64,000 nucleotides of DNA from Pollutibacter sp044225015 (GTDB lineage Bacteria; Bacteroidota; Bacteroidia; Chitinophagales; Chitinophagaceae), in NCBI GenBank assembly GCA_044225015.1, contig JBGAJG010000006.1, forward strand, positions 186,001 to 250,000, written 5' to 3'. How positions within the stretch are numbered: the first letter of the stretch is position 1; each line of letters starts with the position of its first letter. Under the pieces are notes generated by a model, which was given only the letters and a program-made list of their open reading frames with translations, searched no databases and was not told the origin of the DNA. Below are positions 1 to 8,559 of this stretch, one piece after another. The position numbers were made by a program, and so were the translations under genes.

Positions 1-1
1 C

Positions 2-1342
2 CTTACCGTAAACCCTGATTTCTCGCAGGTGGAAGTAGACCGCCAGGTCACCAACCTGGATAGATTTGAATTATTCTTCCCGGAGCGGCGCCAGTTCTTC
101 CTGGAGAATGGGGACATATTCGCGAATATCGGTTATACGTCACTGAGACCATTCTTCTCCAGACGTATCGGACTGGAAGTACCCATCATAGGCGGCTTCC
201 GGATGAGCGGAAAACTGAACAAAGACTGGAGAATAGGTGTGATGGACATGCAAACAGCCCAATCTCCGGAGAAAGGACTACCCACTCAAAATTTTGCCGT
301 AGTGGCACTTCAACGGAAAGTATTTGCCCGCTCCAATATCGGTGTGTTTATGATCAATAAGCAGTCGCCAGGTTTTTTCAAGGACACCCTTCCCGGAAAA
401 CCTGTAAACACGTATAACCGAAACCTTGGCCTTGAATACAACCTTGCTTCTGCCAACAACAAATGGACGGGAAAACTCCTGGGAATAAAATCATTCACGC
501 CCGGCCTCAAAGGCAAGGACTGGGTAAATGCCGGAAACATTTTATACAACGCGAAAAGATTCAGTTTTGGCTGGCAGCATGAATACGTGGGCAGCAATTA
601 CAATGCTGAAGTAGGCTACGTTCCACGCAAAGGGTATATTAAGGAAAATGCCACAGCGGGCATATTGTTCTTCCCTAAAAAAGGCCGCGTGCTGTCGCAT
701 GGTTTGAAGATTTCTAGTACCTATTATTTCAATGAATCAGGCAAGCACCTGGATAACGAAAGTTTCCTGCCTTATACCATTACGTTCCGCGACTTTTCAA
801 CTTTCACCACCTGGGTGGCTACGGATTATGTTTACCTCTACCAGCCCTTTGATCCCACCAACTCCGGTAAAGACACCCTGGCGAGAGGCACCAAACACAA
901 CTGGAAAGCTTTTGGCACAGAATATATTTCTGCACCACAAAAACTGTTCACTTTCAGCTTCTCCACGCGCTACGGCGGCTATTATGCCAATGGGACCAGA
1001 CTCAACCTCAGTGGAGAGATAGCTTATCGAAAACAACCCTATGCCATCTTCAGCGTGGCTGTCAGCTACAATGATATCAGGATGCCCGCCCCCTGGAATA
1101 CCACCAAGTTATGGATCGTAAGCCCAAGGATTGATATTACGATGCGAAACAATCTTTACTTCACCACCTTTGTCCAATACAACAGCCAGTTGAAAAATAT
1201 CAATATCAATTCAAGGCTGCAATGGCGCTACAAACCTGCGTCTGATATTTTCCTGGTGTATACTGATAATTACCTGCCCGCGCCATTCTCAGTGAAGAAC
1301 AGGGCACTGGTTTTGAAGATTACATATTGGCTTACTACGTAG
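2..1342 (+). CDS. DUF5916 domain protein, C-terminal part (5' end outside window)
   Basis: The open frame runs in from the left edge, so only about 446 C-terminal residues are visible. The first residues read NPDFSQVEVDRQVTNLDRF, followed by LFFPERRQFFLEN, a block typical of DUF5916 proteins, which usually begin with a family-9 carbohydrate-binding-like domain and a signal peptide; both would lie upstream. The rest is rich in alternating aromatic and polar residues, as in an outer-membrane beta-barrel, and ends in a short strand-like segment (VLKITYWLTT). Function is not known for the family; surface or outer-membrane location is inferred. Any ATG or GTG inside the window is not the true start, because the family motif begins before it. 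Confidence 0.85.
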   Translation, partial: LTVNPDFSQVEVDRQVTNLDRFELFFPERRQFFLENGDIFANIGYTSLRPFFSRRIGLEVPIIGGFRMSGKLNKDWRIGVMDMQTAQSPEKGLPTQNFAVVALQRKVFARSNIGVFMINKQSPGFFKDTLPGKPVNTYNRNLGLEYNLASANNKWTGKLLGIKSFTPGLKGKDWVNAGNILYNAKRFSFGWQHEYVGSNYNAEVGYVPRKGYIKENATAGILFFPKKGRVLSHGLKISSTYYFNESGKHLDNESFLPYTITFRDFSTFTTWVATDYVYLYQPFDPTNSGKDTLARGTKHNWKAFGTEYISAPQKLFTFSFSTRYGGYYANGTRLNLSGEIAYRKQPYAIFSVAVSYNDIRMPAPWNTTKLWIVSPRIDITMRNNLYFTTFVQYNSQLKNININSRLQWRYKPASDIFLVYTDNYLPAPFSVKNRALVLKITYWLTT

Positions 1343-1347
1343 AGGTA

Positions 1348-1390
1348 GAAAGGCATTGAGGCATGAAGGCATTGAGGCAGGAGCATTAAA
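1348..1390. repeat. Short GGCATTGA-type tandem array
   Basis: About four degenerate copies of an 8-nt unit (GGCATTGA, GGCATGAA, GGCATTGA, GGCAGGAG) fill the gap between the convergent DUF5916 and proline dehydrogenase genes. It belongs to the array family seen throughout the window. Confidence 0.7.
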
Positions 1391-1396
1391 CAACCC

Positions 1397-2617
1397 CTAG
1401 GCTTTTCTTCGCTCGAGTTCTTTTTTGATCAGCAATAGTTCCCGGCTGGTTTGTCCGGCTACAGAAGAATTTTCCTGGGCACGGCGCATCAGGTAGGGAA
1501 TTACATCTTTAATGGGTCCGAAGGGGAGGTATTTGCTCACATGGCATCCTGCCTTGGCCAGGTTAAACGTAATATTATCACTCATCCCATACAGTTGGGA
1601 AAAATGCACATGCGGATGATCCAGGGGCAGGCCTTTTTCCTGCATCAACTGGGTGCCATACATATTACTATACTCATTATGGGAAGCAATAATCACAGAC
1701 ACCATATTGATATGCTCAATGGTGAGCTTTACCGCGGCATTATAGTCGAGGTCACAGGTTTCTTTATCTGGCTGTATGGGCGATGGGTATCCCATCTCCG
1801 CGGCGCGTGCTCTTTCCTTTTCCATATACGCGCCCCGTACCAGTTTAACCCCGAGAATAAAGTTTCGCTTTTCCGCCGCCTCTATTGAATCATGAAGAAA
1901 CGCCAGCCTGTCGTGCCGGTACAACTGCAAAGTATTATACACTACAGCCTTGTCTTTGTTGAACTGGTCCATCATCAGCATGGTAAGTACATCTACCGGA
2001 TCCTGGATCCAGGTTTCTTCTGCATCGATCATCACGCCAATTCCTTTCTGGCTTGCATGTGCACAGATGCGATGCATGCGGTCATGAACGCGTTGCCATT
2101 CCTTACGCTCTTCTTCCGTAAGCATGTCCAGTGCATGGGTATACCTTTTCATCAGTGTGCCTTCTGTCCCGTCCACAGAGTGATCAAGTTTCTCCAGCAG
2201 TCCAAAGCGGCACATACCGGTGAGTTTGATGCTCATGAAGGGGATGTTGGGCTGCGTTGCCGCGTAGTTGATCACCCTTATAAAAGTTTCACAGGCTTCA
2301 TCAAATCCCTGTTCACCATCGTGGCCTCCTTCAACGCCATAGTCAAGGATCACCTGAACGCCATAACCACCCAGGGTCTTGGCAACGGGAGCGGTTTCTT
2401 CAAGGGTTTCACCACCCACAAACTGCTGGAAAATGGTATTCCTGATGATGCCTTTGATGGGAAGCCCGGTCTTGATGGCCCAGGGTGTAAGCTGTGTTCC
2501 CCATTTCACCAGCCAGGGGTAGTGCATGGCTGAAAAAAGAAAATGGGCACGTTTCAGGGCTTTGGCAGACTTGTAAGCAAACGCGTTCTGGGTATTGTCG
2601 AAAGAGATATTATACAT
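1397..2617 (-). CDS. Proline dehydrogenase (stand-alone PRODH)
   Basis: FAD enzyme that oxidises L-proline to delta-1-pyrroline-5-carboxylate, feeding electrons to the quinone pool. The 406-aa length fits a stand-alone PRODH rather than the fused PutA. Visible family motifs are MIDAEET (barrel strand), KLVRGAYMEKER and, near the C-terminus, YLPFGPIKDVIPYLMRRAQEN-like sequence that carries the proline-binding arginines. I chose the ATG at 2617 (MYNISFDN): a longer frame to 2677 is possible but its extra 20 codons lie in a tandem repeat array and upstream of a good promoter. The partner pyrroline-5-carboxylate dehydrogenase is not in this window. The biosynthetic proC lies far away at 56 kb. 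Confidence 0.93.
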   Translation of the reverse strand: MYNISFDNTQNAFAYKSAKALKRAHFLFSAMHYPWLVKWGTQLTPWAIKTGLPIKGIIRNTIFQQFVGGETLEETAPVAKTLGGYGVQVILDYGVEGGHDGEQGFDEACETFIRVINYAATQPNIPFMSIKLTGMCRFGLLEKLDHSVDGTEGTLMKRYTHALDMLTEEERKEWQRVHDRMHRICAHASQKGIGVMIDAEETWIQDPVDVLTMLMMDQFNKDKAVVYNTLQLYRHDRLAFLHDSIEAAEKRNFILGVKLVRGAYMEKERARAAEMGYPSPIQPDKETCDLDYNAAVKLTIEHINMVSVIIASHNEYSNMYGTQLMQEKGLPLDHPHVHFSQLYGMSDNITFNLAKAGCHVSKYLPFGPIKDVIPYLMRRAQENSSVAGQTSRELLLIKKELERRKA

Positions 2618-2624
2618 GGCAGGG

Positions 2625-2632
2625 CAAAGATA
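2625..2632 (-). promoter_or_regulatory. Predicted -7 element of the proline dehydrogenase promoter
   Basis: On the minus strand this reads TATCTTTG, a match to the Bacteroidota -7 consensus TAnnTTTG, 7 nt before the start codon at 2617. The implied leader is very short. The -33 region falls inside the adjoining tandem array and shows no clean TTTG. Confidence 0.5.
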
Positions 2633-2728
2633 ATGTGGCAATTTGACAATGCGGTAATGCGGTAATGAATGTGGCAATTACCGCATTCCCGCATTACCAC
2701 ATTGCCCTCATATTGCCCTCATATTGCC
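2633..2728. repeat. Inverted pair of GCGGTAAT / ATTACCGC tandem arrays
   Basis: Units GTGGCAAT, GCGGTAAT, GCGGTAAT are followed by GTGGCAATTACCGC and then the reverse-complement units ATTCCCGC, ATTACCAC, ATTGCCCTC, so the block can fold into a long imperfect hairpin. It lies between the proline dehydrogenase promoter and the stop of the short-chain dehydrogenase. Confidence 0.75.
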
Positions 2729-3435
2729 TGGTGGTTAAATGGCTGTAAAACCATCTCAGACACCACGCCAGAGCTGGGTTGCTGGCAGAGGAACCAAATG
2801 GCCCGGGCAGCCTCTTCTGCCTGGATCATGCGGTCTCTCTGCACCCTCAGGTCTATACCGTCCCAGAAAGGGGAATCCACCCCCCCGAGGAAGATGTTTG
2901 TAATCCTGATCTCGGTCCTTTTCAGTTCCTCCCGTATACTTTGCATCATCCCTACCAACCCATATTTAGAGGCCGAGTAGGCTGCGGCACCGGCCATGGG
3001 TACCTTCCCCAATACGCCTGGTACGTTAATGATCAGACCCCTACCGGCCTGTTTCATGGCGGGGAGGAATGATCTCACTAATACAAAAGCTGCCTCCAGG
3101 TTTACCTGCATGGTTCTCCTGAAATCTTCCAGGCTCAGGGAATCAAGCGGTTTGATAATACCGATGCCCATCGCATTTACAATGATATCAGGAGCGGGAA
3201 CCCGGGCTAGTATGGCAGCAGCCATTTCCTGGATGGTTTCTGGCTTTTCTGCATCGATGGTGAAGCAGTGTGTGTCCGGAATGTTCAGTGGCGCAGCCAG
3301 GGACAGCATGCTGTCTTTTTGCCGGGCAGCCAGATAGAGTTTTGCACCGGAAGACGCCAGCAGTTTCACCAGGGATGAACCGATGCCGCCGGTGGCTCCC
3401 ACCACCAGGACATGTTTGCCATTCAATTTTTCCAT
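2719..3435 (-). CDS. Short-chain dehydrogenase/reductase (SDR)
   Basis: Classical SDR of 238 aa. The N-terminal Rossmann motif GATGGIGSS binds NAD(P); NAMGIG matches the conserved NNAG-type region, and the active-site block YSASKYG supplies catalytic Tyr and Lys. The substrate cannot be read from sequence. It is divergent from the photolyase-like gene with only 42 bp between start codons, so the two probably share a control region. The last codons run into the edge of the repeat array. Family call is firm, specific function unknown. Confidence 0.88.
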   Translation of the reverse strand: MEKLNGKHVLVVGATGGIGSSLVKLLASSGAKLYLAARQKDSMLSLAAPLNIPDTHCFTIDAEKPETIQEMAAAILARVPAPDIIVNAMGIGIIKPLDSLSLEDFRRTMQVNLEAAFVLVRSFLPAMKQAGRGLIINVPGVLGKVPMAGAAAYSASKYGLVGMMQSIREELKRTEIRITNIFLGGVDSPFWDGIDLRVQRDRMIQAEEAARAIWFLCQQPSSGVVSEMVLQPFNHQAI

Positions 3436-3448
3436 GCAGTTCTAAACA

Positions 3449-3461
3449 TTGGCAAAGCCAA
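3449..3461. promoter_or_regulatory. Small dyad in the divergent SDR/photolyase control region
   Basis: TTGGC-AAA-GCCAA, a 5-bp inverted repeat, is centred in the 42-bp gap between two divergent start codons. It could be an operator for both genes, but such a short dyad may be chance. Confidence 0.25.
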
Positions 3462-3477
3462 ATTGTTGGACAGACCG

Positions 3478-4950
3478 ATGGAGGCAGTTCTAATTTTTCC
3501 GCACCAGTTGTTTTGGCCGCACCCGGCCCTGAAAGCCAATGCCGCCATATACCTGGTTGAGGAGTCTTTGTTTTTCACACAATATCCGTTCCATCTGCAA
3601 AAACTCGTACTGCACCGCGCGAGTATGCGCAGTTTTGCAGACCGGCTCAGGAGCAGGGGTTTTACAGTACATTATGTAGAGGCAACGGAAAAGGTGCACG
3701 ATGCCAGGTTATTGGTATCCCGTTTGGCAGAACAGGGAATCTCAGTGCTAACCTGGGTAGATACGGCAGACAATTGGCTGGAGGGCCGTTTAGCACAAGC
3801 TGCAAAGAAATGTGGCTTAACAACCCACGTGATCCCATCGCCCAACTTCATCACCACAACAGAGGAGTGCACTGATTTTTTCAGCAAAAGAAAAAGATAC
3901 TTCCAGACGGATTTTTACATCTGGCAGCGTAAGCAACATAGAATCCTGGTGAATGCACGGTTGGAGCCCGAGGGGGGAAAATGGAGCTTTGATGACGAGA
4001 ACAGAGAGAAGTTTCGCGGGCAAATTACTGTTCCCCCAGTGGCTGGTATTTCCGGTTCCCTGATCATAAAAGAGGCCATACAATATGTTCAAAAACATTT
4101 CCCCGCAAATCCTGGTGAACTGACCTCGTTCCAGTATCCGGTAACGCATGAGGATGCGGAAAGCTGGCTGATGCAATTTTTGGAAAAACGTTTCCTGTAC
4201 TTTGGGACCTATGAAGATGCGATGGTTCCTTCAGAGAATGTTCTGTTCCACAGCGTCCTCACACCCATGCTCAATATCGGCCTGCTGGATCCCTGGCAGG
4301 TGGTTAACAAGGCATTGGCTCACGCCAGCCAAAACCATATTCCACTGAATTCTGTGGAAGGATTTATCCGCCAGGTCATCGGCTGGCGGGAATTTATCAG
4401 GGCTATTTATACCCTTGAAGGAACGAGGCAGCGAACAACTAATTTTTTTGGATACACCCGTAAGATCCCGCCATCTTTCTGGAACGCAACCACGGGCATT
4501 GCTCCTGTGGATATTGTGATCCGGCATGTGCTGCGCGAAGGATATACCCATCACATCAACAGGCTGATGGTGCTGGGGAATTTTATGCTGCTGTGCGAAT
4601 TTGATCCTGACGATGTATACCGGTGGTTCATGGAGTTGTTTGTTGATAGTTATGATTGGGTAATGGTACCCAATGTATATGGCATGACGCAATTTGCTGA
4701 TGGGGGGCTCATGACCACTAAACCTTATATCAGTGGCAGCAATTATCTTATGAAAATGGGAACCTGGCCAAAGGGTCCCTGGCAACAGACCTGGGATGCC
4801 TTATTCTGGCGGTTTGTTCATGTACACCGCAACCTGCTGGGGCAAAACCAACGCCTTGGAATGATGGTGAGAACCTTTGACAAATTCAGTGAAGAAAAGC
4901 GGAAAATACTGCTGTCCACTGCAGAAGAATACCTCGCCACTATCCCATAG
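3478..4950 (+). CDS. Photolyase/cryptochrome-related protein (DPRP/FeS-BCP-like) lacking the cluster cysteines
   Basis: 490-aa member of the deoxyribodipyrimidine photolyase-related family (the bacterial 6-4 photolyase/CryPro group). It starts with LIFPHQLFW of the Rossmann antenna domain; the helical FAD domain carries VIGWREFIRAIY, THHINRLMVLGNF (paired histidines about residues 358-359, as in PhrB-type 6-4 photolyases) and VYGMTQFADGG followed by TTKPYISGSNYLMKM. In known members the next segment has three of the four cysteines that hold a 4Fe-4S cluster (pattern YCxxC...ACPF); here it is shortened to GTWPKGPWQQTW with no cysteine, and the fourth site is also not Cys. Only three cysteines exist in the protein, none in these positions. 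The start at 3478 gives the family N-terminus. Likely binds FAD; DNA repair or light sensing are both possible. Confidence 0.88.
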   Translation: MEAVLIFPHQLFWPHPALKANAAIYLVEESLFFTQYPFHLQKLVLHRASMRSFADRLRSRGFTVHYVEATEKVHDARLLVSRLAEQGISVLTWVDTADNWLEGRLAQAAKKCGLTTHVIPSPNFITTTEECTDFFSKRKRYFQTDFYIWQRKQHRILVNARLEPEGGKWSFDDENREKFRGQITVPPVAGISGSLIIKEAIQYVQKHFPANPGELTSFQYPVTHEDAESWLMQFLEKRFLYFGTYEDAMVPSENVLFHSVLTPMLNIGLLDPWQVVNKALAHASQNHIPLNSVEGFIRQVIGWREFIRAIYTLEGTRQRTTNFFGYTRKIPPSFWNATTGIAPVDIVIRHVLREGYTHHINRLMVLGNFMLLCEFDPDDVYRWFMELFVDSYDWVMVPNVYGMTQFADGGLMTTKPYISGSNYLMKMGTWPKGPWQQTWDALFWRFVHVHRNLLGQNQRLGMMVRTFDKFSEEKRKILLSTAEEYLATIP

Positions 4951-4974
4951 CGAAGTCCTATCTTTACGGCGTTT

Positions 4975-6072
4975 ATGAAAATTACGCAAACGGAGATTTA
5001 CAAGCTCACCATCAAAATGGAGCCCTTTGTGATAGCCACAGAGGTCTCCTATTACACGCAGAATATTTTTATCCGGATTCATACAGACGAGGGTATCACG
5101 GGCATGGGAGAGTGCTCTGCATTTCCTATGCTGGTGGGCGAAACGCAAAATACCTGTTTTGAGGTGGCAAAGGATTTTGCAAGGATCACGAAAGGTATGG
5201 ACCCGCTGAACATCCAGGGCGTACTGGATACACTTCACCAATACATTGCATTCAACAGTACCATTAAAAGTGCCTGGGACCTTGCATTGCATGACCTTGC
5301 CGCAAAACACGCAGGGCAGCCTCTTTATAAATTCCTGGGCGGAGAAAGAAAGACGATACAAACAGACCTGACCATTGGCATAGACAGCCCTGAACTGATG
5401 GCGCAGAAGGCAATAGAGTTTGTCAAAGACGGCGTGAAGATCATTAAAGTGAAACTGGGAAAAAAGGGCAGCGAAGATATTGAAAGGATCAGGCTGATCA
5501 GGAAAGCTGTGGGAGATGATATTCAATTGCGTATTGATGCCAACCAGGGCTGGGATTATCCTACTGCCGTAGAAACACTTCAGGCGTTGGGCAAATATGA
5601 TATCCAGTACTGTGAGCAACCCATCCCACACCAGCTGGATCCCATGTTGCCAGCCCTGCGTAAGCTATCGCCCATCAAGATCATGGCCGATGAATCTGTA
5701 TTTGACCACCATGATGCCATCAGGCTTATGGATGCAGATGCCATAGACTATGTCAATATCAAGCTGGCCAAATCAGGAGGGATCCTGGAGGCCAAACGTA
5801 TTGCAGATGTGACCCAGGAAAGAGGGATTGCCTGTATGCTGGGTGGAATGCTGGAAAGCCGGTTAGCCCTTACAGCCAAAGTGCATTTTGCGATGAGCCA
5901 TCCCAATATTGTTTTCTATGATCTGGATACCTGTCTTCTGGGTCAATTGGAAGACCCGGTCACTGGCGGCGCGAGATACGATAATTATTACTTACACGTA
6001 ACTGACGAACCGGGAATAGCGGCAGATATTGATGAAGCCTTCCTTGCCGGTTGTGAAAAATGCATCATTTAA
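4975..6072 (+). CDS. Dipeptide epimerase (L-Ala-D/L-Glu epimerase-like, enolase superfamily)
   Basis: 365-aa enolase-superfamily enzyme. Visible active-site parts: the Lys-x-Lys at the end of the second barrel strand (IKVKLG), Mg ligands in LRIDANQGW, YCEQPIP and MADESVFD, and the opposite-face lysine in NIKLAKSGG. Near the C-terminus YDLDTCLL matches the DxD signature that binds the dipeptide amino group in L-Ala-D/L-Glu epimerases, which recycle murein peptides. It begins 24 nt after the photolyase gene and is followed 9 nt later by a thioesterase gene, so the three are probably co-transcribed. Exact dipeptide specificity is uncertain. Confidence 0.88.
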   Translation: MKITQTEIYKLTIKMEPFVIATEVSYYTQNIFIRIHTDEGITGMGECSAFPMLVGETQNTCFEVAKDFARITKGMDPLNIQGVLDTLHQYIAFNSTIKSAWDLALHDLAAKHAGQPLYKFLGGERKTIQTDLTIGIDSPELMAQKAIEFVKDGVKIIKVKLGKKGSEDIERIRLIRKAVGDDIQLRIDANQGWDYPTAVETLQALGKYDIQYCEQPIPHQLDPMLPALRKLSPIKIMADESVFDHHDAIRLMDADAIDYVNIKLAKSGGILEAKRIADVTQERGIACMLGGMLESRLALTAKVHFAMSHPNIVFYDLDTCLLGQLEDPVTGGARYDNYYLHVTDEPGIAADIDEAFLAGCEKCII

Positions 6073-6081
6073 AAAATACAA

Positions 6082-6597
6082 ATGGAAGCTAGAAATCCCC
6101 AGGACAGTCTTGTTGTAATGACAGAACTGGTTCTTCCCAATGACACCAATCTTTATGGCAACCTGATGGGTGGTCGTTTAATGTATTGGATGGACATAGC
6201 AGCTGCCCTCGCGGCCGGAAAGCATTGTAATGCCCCCGTGGTTACAGCGTCCGTTGACAATATTTCATTTGAATCACCCATTAAGCTGGGCAATGTGGTT
6301 CATATTGAAGCCAAGGTCACCAGGGCATTCAACACGTCCATGGAGATACATATGAAGGTATGGGGTGAAGATTTCACCCATCAGTATCGTTACAAAAGCA
6401 ATGAAGCTTACTACACTTTTGTGGCCCTCGATCCCAACCGTAAGCCCCGGCCTGTACCGGCGGTGACCCCTGAAACAGAAGAAGAAAAAAAATTGTTTGA
6501 TGGTGCTTTAAGGCGCAGGCAGTTGCGGCTGATCCTGGGGGGAAAGATGAAGCCCGATGACGCACTTGAATTAAAAGCTTTGTTTACAAAAGACTAA
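6082..6597 (+). CDS. Acyl-CoA thioesterase, hotdog fold
   Basis: 171 aa. Hydrolyses acyl-CoA to free acid and CoA. Sequence NLYGNLMGGRLMYWMDIAAALAA matches the N-terminal helix region of YciA/ACOT-type acyl-CoA hydrolases, where the Asp/Asn of the segment takes part in catalysis; VTASVDNISFESPIKLG is the conserved strand pair after it. Shares a probable transcript with the upstream epimerase. Its stop overlaps, tail to tail by 4 bp, with the stop of the next gene on the other strand. Natural substrate unknown. Confidence 0.87.
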   Translation: MEARNPQDSLVVMTELVLPNDTNLYGNLMGGRLMYWMDIAAALAAGKHCNAPVVTASVDNISFESPIKLGNVVHIEAKVTRAFNTSMEIHMKVWGEDFTHQYRYKSNEAYYTFVALDPNRKPRPVPAVTPETEEEKKLFDGALRRRQLRLILGGKMKPDDALELKALFTKD

Positions 6598-7667
6598 TTC
6601 CCCGGGCGGTAGTCAATCGGCAACATATTGCCAAACTTCTCATAGCTCCAGAAACCCGAATAGGCAATACGCAGGGGTGTTTCCGGAAGGCCCAGTTCAG
6701 AAAAGAACACGGGTTTCTGCAACATAGTGAGATCAGACTCAAACCCTTTAGGGAGGTATCCTGATACTATAGTTTTGTTGGCCAGTGCATTTTTGTATGG
6801 CGGATTCCGCAAGTATTGCACCGTTATTTTTTCGTCCCATGACAGGTACTTTCTGCCCGTTGACGAATCCGTGAATACCACTGATGCCGGCGCAACCGGA
6901 TTCTTTACCAACTGTACCACGCCATTGCTGGACACCCTTATCTTTTTGAACAACCTGAATTGTTGTTCTTCAGCCACTCCTCCATATAATGAATGGAAGA
7001 AATGCATAGTGCTTCCAAAATAATACTCTTCCCTCCTCTTGATGAATCGCTTAGAAACGGGACTATCCAGTTCTTGATAACGGGCGAATCCGGCAAAAAA
7101 AGTGCGTCCTGATTCCTCATCCACATAGAAATCCTGTAGATCGAAGAAAATTCTGTAGCCGAGTTCCCGGTTAATGATTTCAAGCGGCATATCAGCATGC
7201 GCATATACATCCCGCTTACCCTCTCCCGCACTGAAATATACTTCTGATTCATTTTTAATACTGCTCTTCATGCCAGCAACCGTGATGCCCAGGAACTGGG
7301 TCCTGAACAATTCCATGAGTCTGCGTCTGCGTTCATCACTCAGCACCAGAATATTCAGCATCTCCCGGGGTTTTGCATTGAGCCTGAAAACAAATCGCAG
7401 ATCCTTGTCCCCCACTGTTACCGGGTGAACAATCACTTCGTAGGAAATAAAACTGACAATGATCTCGTAAGTACCATGGCCATTAACGAGGAGCGTAAAA
7501 CTTCCGTCTGATGATGTAGTTGTTCCGATGGTAGTATTGTTCAAGTAAACGGATGCACCAGCAAGTGGCGCATTTGTTTCATCATTCACCACCTGACCTG
7601 AAATAGTAACCTGTGCATCTGCGCTAACAATAAACAGACAACAGCATACAATCAGAATAAATCTCAT
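6594..7667 (-). CDS. Secreted CarboxypepD_reg-like protein
   Basis: 357 aa with an N-terminal signal peptide (MRFILIVCCCLFIVSADAQ) followed by a carboxypeptidase-regulatory-like beta-sandwich: VTISGQVVNDETNAPLAGASVYLNN then TIGTTTSSDGSFTL, as in SusC/TonB receptors and many Bacteroidota surface proteins. The remaining 250 residues do not resemble anything I can name and hold no catalytic motif; no T9SS sorting domain is seen. Its start overlaps by 4 bp (ATGA) the stop of the acyltransferase gene upstream, so both are translated from one mRNA. Confidence 0.75.
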   Translation of the reverse strand: MRFILIVCCCLFIVSADAQVTISGQVVNDETNAPLAGASVYLNNTTIGTTTSSDGSFTLLVNGHGTYEIIVSFISYEVIVHPVTVGDKDLRFVFRLNAKPREMLNILVLSDERRRRLMELFRTQFLGITVAGMKSSIKNESEVYFSAGEGKRDVYAHADMPLEIINRELGYRIFFDLQDFYVDEESGRTFFAGFARYQELDSPVSKRFIKRREEYYFGSTMHFFHSLYGGVAEEQQFRLFKKIRVSSNGVVQLVKNPVAPASVVFTDSSTGRKYLSWDEKITVQYLRNPPYKNALANKTIVSGYLPKGFESDLTMLQKPVFFSELGLPETPLRIAYSGFWSYEKFGNMLPIDYRPGN

Positions 7668-8434
7668 TTATCGAGTTTTGTCATCAGGTGATGTTTTCCT
7701 TTGAGCATATAATTCCTGCTTTGCTCAATGGCGTCCATCACCTTATCCAGAATGGTTTCCGGTGGTGCATCATAATCCAGTTCCAGGGGTTGTTTGAACC
7801 TGACGGTAAGCAATGACCCTTTTTTCTTGAAAGACAATCCCTTTTTGGTAAATGCTCTCCAAAAACCGTTTATCACTACTGGAACAACAACGGGTTTGTT
7901 TTGTTTGATGATATGGGCAGTTCCCTTCCTTCCGGGCGCAAAAGGTTTGGTGGTTCCTTGTGGGAAAGTGATCACCCAGCTGTCAGACAGGGCTTCATTG
8001 ATTTTTGAAGTATCCGCGAGGTCTACGTTGCGCTTTACTTCTTCACCATTGGCCCTCCAGGTCCTCTTCACGGTGATAGCTCCAGCCAATGAAAAAATAC
8101 GACTGATGAAGCTGCCTTTCATGGTTTCCTCTGCGGCCACGTAATACACATTGGTAAAAGGGTTGAGGAGATAGTATGGAATACCAAGTTTGTTCTCTTT
8201 CCGCCATTTCACGGCGCAGAAAATGTGGAGGAAAGTGATCACATCTGCGAAATAGGTCTGGTGATTGGACACAAAAAGGACATTCTTCCGGGGTAAATCC
8301 TTCAGATGTTCGGTTCCGGAAATGCTTATACGGTTTACTATGGCAAGACCGGGGTAAGACACGATGCCTACAACACCATATACCAGCTTTCGAACCGGGT
8401 TAAAATGAGCCAATCGTTGAAAAAATTCCTGCAT
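7664..8434 (-). CDS. Lysophospholipid (1-acylglycerol-3-phosphate) acyltransferase, PlsC family
   Basis: 256-aa acyltransferase that transfers an acyl group to a lysophospholipid or related acceptor at the inner membrane. The catalytic HX4D motif is VSNHQTYFAD; the acceptor-binding block is FPQGTTKPF. An N-terminal hydrophobic stretch (VYGVVGIVSYPGLAIV) would anchor it. First gene of a two-gene unit with the CarboxypepD_reg-like protein. Might act on ornithine or other amino lipids instead of glycerolipids. Confidence 0.85.
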   Translation of the reverse strand: MQEFFQRLAHFNPVRKLVYGVVGIVSYPGLAIVNRISISGTEHLKDLPRKNVLFVSNHQTYFADVITFLHIFCAVKWRKENKLGIPYYLLNPFTNVYYVAAEETMKGSFISRIFSLAGAITVKRTWRANGEEVKRNVDLADTSKINEALSDSWVITFPQGTTKPFAPGRKGTAHIIKQNKPVVVPVVINGFWRAFTKKGLSFKKKGSLLTVRFKQPLELDYDAPPETILDKVMDAIEQSRNYMLKGKHHLMTKLDK

Positions 8435-8511
8435 ACCTGTTAGCTACACTTTGCAATATAAGACTTTCACAAAAAATACAAGGCGCATACGAGGTACTTA
8501 AGAACAGGGAC

Positions 8512-8542
8512 AAAAAAAAGCAGTGAAATTCACTGCTTTTTA
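8512..8542 (-). terminator. Rho-independent terminator of the first T9SS paralogue
   Basis: Inverted repeat GCAGTGA/TCACTGC with a 3-nt loop flanked by A-runs on the left, giving a U-run on the minus-strand transcript, 18 nt beyond the stop at 8560. Confidence 0.8.
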
Positions 8543-8559
8543 GATGTTTGGCCATTTAC

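Noticed and set aside
2618..2677. N-terminal extension of proline dehydrogenase
   Set aside because: The codons come from a tandem array and lie upstream of a good -7 promoter element.
4231..5631. Antisense open frames opposite the photolyase and epimerase genes (184 and 276 aa)
   Set aside because: Both genes on the plus strand have full family motifs; the antisense frames have none.
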